Part shown: one piece after another, positions 23,425-30,548 of the stretch | How the letters are laid out: every line of letters starts with the position of its first letter | How positions within the stretch are numbered: position 1 is the first letter of the stretch | Source of the DNA: JACVRW01 sp963771715 | Lineage (GTDB): Bacteria; Actinomycetota; Thermoleophilia; Solirubrobacterales; Thermoleophilaceae | DNA length: 64,000 nt | Assembly: GCA_963771715.1 (NCBI GenBank) | Contig: CAVYUQ010000010.1 | Span: forward strand, 386,512-450,511 | Direction: 5' to 3' | Made by a program: the position numbers and the translations under genes | Notes under the pieces: generated by a model | What the model was told of the DNA's origin: nothing | The model's input: only the letters and a program-made list of their open reading frames with translations | The model's database searches: none

Positions 23425-24648
23425 ATGGAGGCGCTCGACGACCTTGCGGTCGCGCTTCGCGGGCGGCTGATCGAGCGGGCGCGCTCGGGCGAGAGCGGCA
23501 CGGCGGGGCTCGACTCGGAGGTGCGCGCGCTCGTGGAGCGCGAGGCCGGTGCGCTGCCGGACGCGGAGCGGGAGGCCCTGTGCCGGCGGGTGCTGCTGCT
23601 CGCCACCGGGCTCGGCCCGCTCGAGCCGCTGCTGTCCGATCCTGCGGTCGACGAGGTGATGGTGAACGGGCCGGGGGCGGTGTACGTGGAGCGCCGCGGG
23701 CGCGTCGAGCGCACCGGCGTGCGCTTCGCGTCCGATGCCGAGCTCATGCATGCGATCGAGCGGATCCTCGCGCCGCTCGGGCGCCGGGTGGACGAGGCGT
23801 CGCCGCTCTGCGACGCGCGGCTTGCGGACGGCTCGCGCGTGAACGTGGTGATTCCGCCGCTGTCGCTCACGGGCCCGTGCCTGACCGTGCGGCGCTTCCG
23901 GCGCGAGGGCTTCTCGTTGCGCGAGCTGGTGGCGGGCGGCACCCTGCCGGCGGACCTGGCCGAGCTGCTTGCGCTGTGCGTGGCGGCGCGGGCGTCGGTG
24001 CTGGTGAGCGGCGGCACCGGCTCGGGCAAGACGACCACCCTCAACGCGCTGTCCGGCGCGATCCCGGGGGAGGAGCGGATTGTGACGATCGAGGACGCCG
24101 CCGAGCTGCGCCTGCGCCAGCGTCACGTGATCCGCCTCGAGGCGCGGCCGGCGAACCTCGAAGGGCGCGGAGAGGTCACGATCAGGCAGCTGGTGGTGAA
24201 CGCGCTGCGGATGCGGCCGGACCGGATCGTGGTCGGCGAGGTGCGCGGCGCCGAGGCGCTGGACATGCTCCAGGCGCTCAACACGGGTCACGACGGCTCG
24301 CTCACGACCGTGCACGCGAACTCGCCGCCCGATGCCCTGCGCCGGATCGAGACCCTCGCCCTGATGGCCGGGGTCGGGCTGCCGCACGCGGCCGTGAGGG
24401 ACCAGGTGGCGAGCGCGCTCGACGTGGTGGTGCACCAGGCGCGGCTGCCTGACGGATCGCGGGTGGTCGAGTCGGTCACGGAGGTGCTGCGCGTGGCGGG
24501 CGGCGCGGGGACGCGGGAGCTGTGGGCGCGTGGCGGGCGGCTGCGCCAACCCGGCTCGGGGCAGCTCGCGGAGCGCCTGGAGAGGCTGCGCGGGGGAGGG
24601 GCGAGCGTGCGGCGGCCGGCGGTTGCGGCCGAGGCGGGTCCGGGGTGA
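23425..24648 (+). CDS. tadA: Tad pilus secretion ATPase TadA/CpaF
   Basis: 407 residues from ATG 23425. The N-terminal domain (about 1-170) contains L-S-D-P-A-V-D-E-V-M-V-N-G-P. The ATPase core has Walker A S-G-G-T-G-S-G-K-T-T-T-L-N, Asp/Walker B region E-D-A-A-E-L, and the conserved V-V-G-E-V-R-G-A-E-A-L-D-M-L and T-V-H-A-N-S of secretion ATPases. It is the cytoplasmic motor of a Flp/Tad pilus. It begins a tight tadA-tadB-tadC operon; no TadZ, prepilin or prepilin peptidase gene is in the window. Confidence 0.93.
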   Translation: MEALDDLAVALRGRLIERARSGESGTAGLDSEVRALVEREAGALPDAEREALCRRVLLLATGLGPLEPLLSDPAVDEVMVNGPGAVYVERRGRVERTGVRFASDAELMHAIERILAPLGRRVDEASPLCDARLADGSRVNVVIPPLSLTGPCLTVRRFRREGFSLRELVAGGTLPADLAELLALCVAARASVLVSGGTGSGKTTTLNALSGAIPGEERIVTIEDAAELRLRQRHVIRLEARPANLEGRGEVTIRQLVVNALRMRPDRIVVGEVRGAEALDMLQALNTGHDGSLTTVHANSPPDALRRIETLALMAGVGLPHAAVRDQVASALDVVVHQARLPDGSRVVESVTEVLRVAGGAGTRELWARGGRLRQPGSGQLAERLERLRGGGASVRRPAVAAEAGPG

Positions 24649-24692
24649 GCGCGGCGGCCGCGCCTGCGCTTGCCGCGGCGGTGCTCGCGTGA
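24645..24692 (+). CDS. Possible 15-residue coupling micro-ORF between tadA and tadB
   Basis: GTG 24645 overlaps the tadA stop (GTGA). The frame runs 15 codons (M-S-A-A-A-A-P-A-L-A-A-A-V-L-A) to a TGA at 24690-24692 that itself overlaps the tadB GTG at 24689. The double overlap would allow ribosomes to be handed from tadA to tadB. It may be chance in GC-rich DNA, or the remnant of an alternative tadB start. Confidence 0.3.
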   Translation: MSAAAAPALAAAVLA

Positions 24693-25555
24693 GCGCCACG
24701 GTGGCGCTCGCCTTTCTGGCCGCCGCGGCCGCCGGCGCCGCGCTGGTCGAGCTCGGCGGGGTCGCGGTGGGCTGCGCCGCCGCTCGCGCACCGGGCTGGG
24801 CGCGCGCGGGCGCCGTGCTCGTGGACGTGCTCGTTCGCGTCGGGCGCGAGGGGCGCGATCCCGGCGCCGCCGAACGGCGGCGGTTGCTGCTGGCGCTGTC
24901 GGTCGCGGCCTTCGCCGGGGGCGCGGTCGTGGTGGGGCCCTTGCCGGGTCTGGCGCTCAGCGCCGCGGGTCCGTGGGCGCTCGCGCGGCTGCTGCGCGCG
25001 CGTCGCGAGCGCTATCGGCGGGCGGTCGACGCTGGCGTAGCGCAGGCCGCGGTGGCGATCGCGGACGCCATCGGCGGTGGCCGCTCGCTGCGGGCCGCGC
25101 TCGGCGAGGCCGCCGGGAGGCTCGGCGGCGCCGCCGGCCACGAGCTGCGGCGAGCCCGAGCCGAGCTCGATGCCGGCGCCGCCACCGACGACGCTCTCGA
25201 GGCCATGCGTATGCGCGTGCGCTCCCCGCGGATGGACACGCTCGTGGCCGCGTGCGTGCTCCAGCGCCGCGCCGGGGGAGACCTCGCCGGGCTGCTGCGC
25301 GAGAGCGCGCGAGCGATGGACGACCAGTCGCGCCTCGAGGACGAGGTGAGGTCCGCGACCGCGCAGGCTCGATTCACGGCGCTGCTTGTGGTGCTGATGC
25401 CCGTGGGCGGCGGCCTGCTCGCCGAGCTGGCGAGCCCAGGCTGGTTCGCCGGCCTCTGGAGCTCGTTCCTGACGGCGTGGCTCGTGGGCATCGCGCTCGT
25501 GCTCCAGCTCACGGCGGCCGTTCTCACCCGGCGGCTCGGGAGGGTGCGCTGGTGA
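24689..25555 (+). CDS. tadB: Tad pilus inner-membrane platform protein TadB
   Basis: 288 residues from GTG 24689; no earlier start in this frame is compatible with tadA. It has N-terminal hydrophobic helices, a cytoplasmic T2SSF-type helical domain (A-V-A-I-A-D-A-I-G-G-G-R-S-L-R-A-A-L, then D-T-L-V-A-A-C-V-L-Q-R-R-A-G-G-D-L), and two C-terminal membrane segments, the TadB layout. It pairs with TadC to form the pilus platform driven by TadA. Confidence 0.85.
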   Translation: MSATVALAFLAAAAAGAALVELGGVAVGCAAARAPGWARAGAVLVDVLVRVGREGRDPGAAERRRLLLALSVAAFAGGAVVVGPLPGLALSAAGPWALARLLRARRERYRRAVDAGVAQAAVAIADAIGGGRSLRAALGEAAGRLGGAAGHELRRARAELDAGAATDDALEAMRMRVRSPRMDTLVAACVLQRRAGGDLAGLLRESARAMDDQSRLEDEVRSATAQARFTALLVVLMPVGGGLLAELASPGWFAGLWSSFLTAWLVGIALVLQLTAAVLTRRLGRVRW

Positions 25556-26400
25556 GCGTGCTGCTCGCGTTCGCGGCAGGCGCGTCCGCGGCCGCCGGGC
25601 TGCTGCTCGTGATCCCCGAGCGGCAGCGGCGGGTCGGCGGCGGGGACCGTGGGCTACGGCTTCTCCTCCTGCTCGCATCGGCGGGGCGGGGCGTGCGTCC
25701 CGCGGGTGTGCCGCGCGACCTGCGCGCCCGCATCGAGGCGGCGGGACGACCGGCGGGCCTCGGCGTTCGCGAGGCGATGGCGGCCAAGGCAGCCGGGGCG
25801 CTCCTGCTCGGCGCCGCCGCGCTGCCGCTCGCCGCGCTCGCCCCTGGCCGCCTCGGCTTTCTTCTCGCAATCGGCGCGCCGGTGGCAGGCTTCCTTGCAC
25901 CGGACCTCTGGCTCGCGCGGCTCGCGGCCGAGCGGGCTCGGCGCGTTCGTCGCGAGCTGCCGGCCCTGCTGGACATCCTGCGCGTGAGCGTCGAGGCCGG
26001 CGGGTCGCTTCCCGAGGCCCTGCGTTCGGTGGGGGAGCGCTCCGAGGGCCCGCTCGCCCGCGAGTGGCGGACGGTGGGACGCGAGGTCGCGCTCGGGGTA
26101 CCGCTCGCGGAGGCTCTGGCAGGTCTCGAGGAGCGCGTGCCGCTGCCCGAGGTGCACGCCCTCGTGGCCGCGCTCGAGCGCGCACGCCGGCATGGCGCGC
26201 CCCTGGCCGACACGCTCGCCGCCCAGGCCCGCGCCGCGCGCTTCGCGCTCGCCCGCCGCATCCGCGACGACGCCGCCCGCGCCGGCCCGAAGATCCAGCT
26301 GGTGGTGGCTCTCCTGCTGGTGCCCTCCGTCCTGCTGCTGGTCGCGGCGGCGCTCGTGTCCGCGCTGCTCGATGGCAGCGCGGACGCTTTGCCGCTCTAA
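25552..26400 (+). CDS. tadC: Tad pilus inner-membrane platform protein TadC
   Basis: 282 residues from GTG 25552, overlapping the tadB stop. An N-terminal helix, a pair of helices near 85-125, a T2SSF domain (L-P-A-L-L-D-I-L-R-V-S-V-E-A-G-G-S-L-P-E, G-P-L-A-R-E-W) and a hydrophobic C-terminus with K-I-Q-L-V-V-A-L-L-L-V-P-S identify TadC. It is the last gene of the tad operon; the next 316 bp hold the mraZ control region. Confidence 0.87.
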   Translation: MSVLLAFAAGASAAAGLLLVIPERQRRVGGGDRGLRLLLLLASAGRGVRPAGVPRDLRARIEAAGRPAGLGVREAMAAKAAGALLLGAAALPLAALAPGRLGFLLAIGAPVAGFLAPDLWLARLAAERARRVRRELPALLDILRVSVEAGGSLPEALRSVGERSEGPLAREWRTVGREVALGVPLAEALAGLEERVPLPEVHALVAALERARRHGAPLADTLAAQARAARFALARRIRDDAARAGPKIQLVVALLLVPSVLLLVAAALVSALLDGSADALPL

Positions 26401-26600
26401 GCGACGCCGCCTCCGCTACTGCAAGAAACCCACCAAACCGCCGCGCCGCATGCAGGCTTGCGCCCATTTCGGCTCTATGGCACGGAATCGACGCCTTTTT
26501 CGGGGGCTTGCCCCACTGCGTCCTACCCGCGCAAAGCCGCTCCACAGAGCCAAAAACGGCTCAGGGACGGCCGGCCACCGGCGCCCATCGGACGGAATGG
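26401..26600. other. Intergenic region upstream of the dcw cluster
   Basis: No credible gene is seen between tadC and the mraZ promoter. The composition is visibly less GC-rich than the flanking genes. A small GGGG-CTTG-CCCC hairpin next to a T tract lies at about 26505-26517, and a GAGCC-AAAAAC-GGCTC hairpin at about 26547-26562; either could be the tad operon terminator. Short ORFs here lack supported starts and conserved features. Confidence 0.5.
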
Positions 26601-26645
26601 TGGGGAATCGTGTTGCAGAGTGGGGAGAAGTGGGGTACCGTGGCA
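26601..26645 (+). promoter_or_regulatory. mraZ promoter with MraZ-box direct repeats
   Basis: TGGGG occurs at 26601, 26621 and 26631, with TGGCA at 26641, all in register at exact 10-bp multiples. MraZ is known to bind TGGGN repeats separated by 5 nt, which is what 26621-26645 shows. A sigma-A-like promoter overlaps: TTGCAG (26613-26618), a 17-bp spacer, TACCGT (26636-26641). Binding would block polymerase, consistent with MraZ autorepression of the division cluster. The mraZ start lies about 70 bp downstream. Confidence 0.75.
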
Positions 26646-26716
26646 CCACCAATCGACCGGAGTGGCGGGGCTCCTCCCACTCCGCCACTCCGGTCTGAAT
26701 TCCCTGGTCATGTCAA

Positions 26717-27151
26717 TTGGCATTTCGCGGCCACTTCGAGCACTCGTTGGATGCGAAGAACCGGCTCAGCATTCCGGCCCGGTTCCGGACGGCCTTCGCC
26801 AGTGGAACCGTTCTCGCCAAGGACCCGGAGCCCTGCCTTGCGGTGTGGACTCCCGAGACGCACGAGGCGATCATCGAGCGCGCGCTCGGCGGCCTGAACC
26901 CGATGGGCTCGGAGTACCGCAAGCTGTCGCGCTTCTACCAGGGGAACTCCTTCGAGATCGAGCTCGACGCGAGCGGGCGCGTGACGCTGCCGCCGCCGCT
27001 CCTGACCCACACCGGGATCGAGAAGGAGGTCGTGGTGGTGGGCGTGGGCGACCACCTCGAGGTGTGGTCGAAGGAGCGCTGGCAGGAGCAGCAGGAGGCC
27101 CTGGACGCCGAGATCGGGGAGGTGACGGAGCGCCTTGGCCATCCTTCTTGA
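26717..27151 (+). CDS. mraZ: Transcriptional regulator MraZ
   Basis: 144 residues from TTG 26717; the nearby ATG at 26710 is in another frame. Two SpoVT/AbrB-like domains each carry the family signature: F-E-H-S-L-D-A-K-N-R-L-S-I-P-A near the N-terminus and F-E-I-E-L-D-A-S-G-R-V-T-L-P near residue 75. It binds TGGGN repeats in its own promoter and controls the dcw genes. The TTG start and absence of a clear Shine-Dalgarno suggest weak translation. Confidence 0.95.
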   Translation: MAFRGHFEHSLDAKNRLSIPARFRTAFASGTVLAKDPEPCLAVWTPETHEAIIERALGGLNPMGSEYRKLSRFYQGNSFEIELDASGRVTLPPPLLTHTGIEKEVVVVGVGDHLEVWSKERWQEQQEALDAEIGEVTERLGHPS

Positions 27152-27152
27152 C

Positions 27153-28103
27153 ATGAACCGCGTGCACGTGCCAGTCCTCGCCGGTGAGCTGATCGAGCTG
27201 ACCGCCCCGGCGGCGGGCGAGACGGTCGTGGACTGCACCTTCGGCGCGGGCGGCCACGCGCGCCTGATCGCTGATCGGATCGGCGCCTCGGGCACGCTCG
27301 TCTGCATCGACCGCGACCCGGCGGCGGAGCTGCATTTCGAGGAGCTGGCGCGCGAGGTCGCGTGCGAGACCCGCTTCCTGCGGATGGACTACGCGGACGG
27401 GCTGGCGCTGCTGCGCGAGGAGGGCCTCTCCGCGGACATCGTCTATCTCGACCTCGGGATCTCGTCCATGCAGGTCGACGCCCGCGAGCGCGGCTTCTCC
27501 TACTCGTACGACGCGCCGCTCGACATGCGGATGGACCCGGGCCAGCAGCTCGACGCGCGCGAGATCGTGAACACCTGGGACGAGCGACAGTTGGCCCAGC
27601 TGTTCCGCCGCCTGGGCGAGGACCCGAACTCGAGGCGGATCGCGCGCGAGATCGTACGCCGCCGCGAGCGGGCGCCGATCGAGACGACCGGCGAGCTGGT
27701 CGCGGCGATCGAGGGCGCGCTGCCCGCCGCGGTGCGGCGCAGCTTCGGCGGCGGCAGCCCCGCGAAGCGCGTCTTCCAGGCGATCCGGATCGCCGTCAAC
27801 TCCGAGCTCGACTCGCTCGACCGCGCCCTCCCGCTCGCCTGGGGGCTGCTGCGCGAGAACGGCCGCCTGGCCGCGATCTCGTTCCACTCGCTCGAGGACC
27901 GGCGCGTCAAGCGCTTCCTCGCCGAGCGGGCGCGCGGCTGCGTGTGCCCGCCCGACTTCCCGGTGTGCGTCTGCGGGCGGGAGCCCGAGGCGGAGCTGGT
28001 CAGCGGCCGCGCCGTGATGGCGACCGCCGGCGAGATCGCCGACAACCCGCGTGCCAAGTCGAGCCGCCTGCGCGCGGCGCGCAAGCTGCGGGAGGCCGCC
28101 TGA
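27153..28103 (+). CDS. rsmH: 16S rRNA C1402 N4-methyltransferase RsmH (MraW)
   Basis: 316 residues from ATG 27153, just after the mraZ stop; an in-frame TTG at 27135 is less likely. SAM-binding segment V-D-C-T-F-G-A-G-G-H-A, then Y-L-D-L-G-I-S-S-M-Q, P-L-D-M-R-M-D, and I-S-F-H-S-L-E-D-R are diagnostic of RsmH. The cysteine pair in C-V-C-P-P-D-F-P-V-C-V-C is common in actinomycete and related orthologues. It methylates the ribosomal decoding site and sits second in the dcw cluster, as usual. Confidence 0.96.
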   Translation: MNRVHVPVLAGELIELTAPAAGETVVDCTFGAGGHARLIADRIGASGTLVCIDRDPAAELHFEELAREVACETRFLRMDYADGLALLREEGLSADIVYLDLGISSMQVDARERGFSYSYDAPLDMRMDPGQQLDAREIVNTWDERQLAQLFRRLGEDPNSRRIAREIVRRRERAPIETTGELVAAIEGALPAAVRRSFGGGSPAKRVFQAIRIAVNSELDSLDRALPLAWGLLRENGRLAAISFHSLEDRRVKRFLAERARGCVCPPDFPVCVCGREPEAELVSGRAVMATAGEIADNPRAKSSRLRAARKLREAA

Positions 28104-28825
28104 TGGCCCGCGCGGCAGCGGCGGCGGCCCCGCGCGCAGCGCCCGCGCGTCACGCGCCGCGCCGGCGCACGACGTCGCAGCGCCGGGCGCCGGCGCAGCG
28201 CCGCGTGTCGGGAGCGGCCGCGGGCGCGCCCGCCGTCGCGCTTCCCGTCCGGGTCCTGCACGCGCCCTTCGCCCGCGCCGCCCGCGCGCGGACAGGCAGC
28301 CTGCTCGACGCGCTCCTGTCCGGCCGCGGCTGGATCGCGCTGGTGTTCGTGCTGCTCGCCGGAATCGTCTTCTTCAACGTCGACCTGCTCCAGATGAACC
28401 GCGACATCGCGCGCAACGCCGACAAGATCTCGGCGCTCAAGCGCGAGAACGCGCGCCTGCTCCTCGACGAGGCCAGGCTGGCCTCCAGCGAGCGAATCCA
28501 GGAGGCGGCCGCGCAGCTCGGCTTCGTGCTGCCGGCCCCGGGCGAGGTCCGCTACCTGAAGGCGCGGCCCACGCGCGATGCCGGCCAGGCGGTGAAGCGC
28601 ATAACGGCGCCGAACCTCACCTTCGTGGCTCCGGAGCCGGTCGCGCCCGAGCCCGTGGCGCCCACCGACCCGGTGGTCACGGACCCGGCAGCGACCGACC
28701 CGGCCGCCGCCGACCCCGCGGTCACGGACCCGGCCGCCACCGACCCCGCCGCCACCACCACTCCGGCAGACCCCGCGGCCACCGCGGAGCCCGCGCCGAC
28801 CACGACGACCGCGCCGGCGGGCTAG
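28103..28825 (+). CDS. ftsL: FtsL/DivIC-like septum-formation protein with repetitive tail
   Basis: 240 residues from ATG 28103 (overlapping rsmH by 1 bp). A basic Ala/Arg-rich cytoplasmic tail (1-65), one membrane helix (about 75-95, W-I-A-L-V-F-V-L-L-A-G-I-V-F-F) and a short extracytoplasmic coiled coil (about 98-135) give the bitopic FtsL layout. Position between rsmH and the PBP gene supports it. The C-terminal ~65 residues are low complexity, built from T-D-P-A-A / A-D-P-A-V units, unlike most FtsL proteins. The tail may span the thick wall. Confidence 0.8.
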   Translation: MARAAAAAAPRAAPARHAPRRRTTSQRRAPAQRRVSGAAAGAPAVALPVRVLHAPFARAARARTGSLLDALLSGRGWIALVFVLLAGIVFFNVDLLQMNRDIARNADKISALKRENARLLLDEARLASSERIQEAAAQLGFVLPAPGEVRYLKARPTRDAGQAVKRITAPNLTFVAPEPVAPEPVAPTDPVVTDPAATDPAAADPAVTDPAATDPAATTTPADPAATAEPAPTTTTAPAG

Positions 28826-28828
28826 CCC

Positions 28829-30529
28829 GTGCCCGCGACGCAGCGCCGCCCGCCCACCCGGCGCCGCCAGCGGGGGCCGGGGCGTCCGCCCGTGCGGCTG
28901 GTCGAGCGGCGCATCGGCCTGCTGTTCGCGCTCTTCCTGCTCCTGCTCGGCCTTGCGGCCCTGCGGGCCACCTGGCTCGGCACCGTCCGCTCCGGATCAC
29001 TGTCCGAGCGCGCGGTGAGCCAGCAGATCGAGGACATCGCCGACCCGGCGGGCCGCGGCACGATCGTGGACCGCAACGGGGTGCAGCTCGCCGTCTCGGA
29101 GGACTCCGTCACGGTGTTCGCAAACCCGTTCCTGATCAAGGACCCGGTGAAGGTGGCCGCGCGGCTCGCGCCGCTGCTCGGCCGTCCCGAGGACGAGCTG
29201 CTGCGCAAGCTCTCCGACAGAGAGACCGGCTTCGTCTACCTGCAGCGCAAGATGGACGCGGGTCGAGGCGACAGGGTCGAGAAGCTCGAGATCGAGGGGA
29301 TCGGGACCGTCACGGAGCCGAAGCGCACCTACCCGCAGGGCTTCCTGGCCTCGCAGGTGCTCGGGCTGGTGGGCACGGACAACGTCGGGCTGTCGGGTCT
29401 CGAGTACTCGGAGGACAAGTCGCTGAGCGGCGAGGACGGCGAGCGGCGGCTGGTGAAGGACGCCCTGGGCGAGCCGATCAGCATGATCGAGACCAAGCGC
29501 GCCCAGCCGGGGGACGACCTGGCGCTCACGCTCGACGCGCGCATCCAGGAGCGCACCGAGGCCGTCCTGGCGGACGTGGGCCAGACCTATACGCCCGTCG
29601 GAGCCACGGCGGTCGTCATGGACCCGCGCACCGGCGAGGTGCTCGCGCTCGCGAACTGGCCGCGGGTGGACGCGAACAACGTGGACGGAGCGCCGGAGTA
29701 CGCGCGCCAGAACCGCGCGATCCAGGCCAACTTCGAGCCCGGCTCGACCTTCAAGGCGATCACCGTCTCGGGCGCGCTCGAGGAGAAGCTGGTGGAGCCG
29801 AGCACGACGCTCGCGGTACCGCCCGAGATCACCGTGGCGGACCGCACCGTCGGCGAGGCGCACGACGGCGGCGGCGGCACCAAGACGGTGGAGCAGATCC
29901 TCGCCGAGTCGTCGAACGTCGGCTCGGTGATGATCGGCCTGAAGCTCGGGGCCAAGCGCTTCGACAAGTGGGTGCGGCGGTTCGGCTTCGGGCAGCCGAC
30001 CGGCGTGGACCTGCCGGGCGAGGAGGGCGGCATCGTGCTGCGTCCGGAGCACTACTCGGGCTCCTCGATGGGCAACATGCCGATCGGACAGGGCATCGCG
30101 GTCACGCCGATGCAGATGGCCACGGCGTACACGGCGATCGCCAACCACGGCGTGATGCGCCGTCCCTACATCGTCCAGGGGGAGTCGCCGCCTCCGAAGC
30201 GGGTGCTCTCGCGCCACACCGCCGAGCAGGTCTCGCACATGCTCGAGGGAGTGCTCGCGGCGGGCGGCACGGCCGAGGAGGCTCAGGTCGAGGGCTACAC
30301 GCTCGCCGGCAAGACCGGCACGGCCGAGAAGGCCATCGACGGCGGCTACTCGAAGACGGACTTCATCGCGTCCTTCATCGGCTACGCCCCGGCAAAGGAC
30401 CCGCGGCTGCTCGTCGCGGTGATGGTCGACACGCCGCGCGGCGACATCTACGGCGGCACCGTCGCCGCGCCCGCGTTCGAGCGGATCATGGAGTTCGCGC
30501 TGCCGTACCTGAAGATCCCGCCCGGCTGA
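28829..30529 (+). CDS. ftsI: Septal penicillin-binding transpeptidase (FtsI/PBP2 class)
   Basis: 566 residues from GTG 28829. Cytoplasmic Arg-rich tail, one membrane anchor (about 27-48), a pedestal domain starting A-G-R-G-T-I-V-D-R-N-G, and a transpeptidase domain with S-T-F-K (Ser306), S-S-N and K-T-G (Lys495). All three active-site motifs are intact. It cross-links peptidoglycan at the septum with FtsW. No PASTA domains are present. It ends just before the opposite-strand coiled-coil gene. Confidence 0.94.
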   Translation: MPATQRRPPTRRRQRGPGRPPVRLVERRIGLLFALFLLLLGLAALRATWLGTVRSGSLSERAVSQQIEDIADPAGRGTIVDRNGVQLAVSEDSVTVFANPFLIKDPVKVAARLAPLLGRPEDELLRKLSDRETGFVYLQRKMDAGRGDRVEKLEIEGIGTVTEPKRTYPQGFLASQVLGLVGTDNVGLSGLEYSEDKSLSGEDGERRLVKDALGEPISMIETKRAQPGDDLALTLDARIQERTEAVLADVGQTYTPVGATAVVMDPRTGEVLALANWPRVDANNVDGAPEYARQNRAIQANFEPGSTFKAITVSGALEEKLVEPSTTLAVPPEITVADRTVGEAHDGGGGTKTVEQILAESSNVGSVMIGLKLGAKRFDKWVRRFGFGQPTGVDLPGEEGGIVLRPEHYSGSSMGNMPIGQGIAVTPMQMATAYTAIANHGVMRRPYIVQGESPPPKRVLSRHTAEQVSHMLEGVLAAGGTAEEAQVEGYTLAGKTGTAEKAIDGGYSKTDFIASFIGYAPAKDPRLLVAVMVDTPRGDIYGGTVAAPAFERIMEFALPYLKIPPG

Positions 30530-30548
30530 GCCGGAGCGGGCCTGCTCG

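Noticed and set aside
28640..28820. Short tandem repeats that might be a CRISPR or satellite
   Set aside because: They are coding repeats for T-D-P-A-A units in the ftsL tail, in frame and without spacers. No CRISPR array or cas gene is present in the window.
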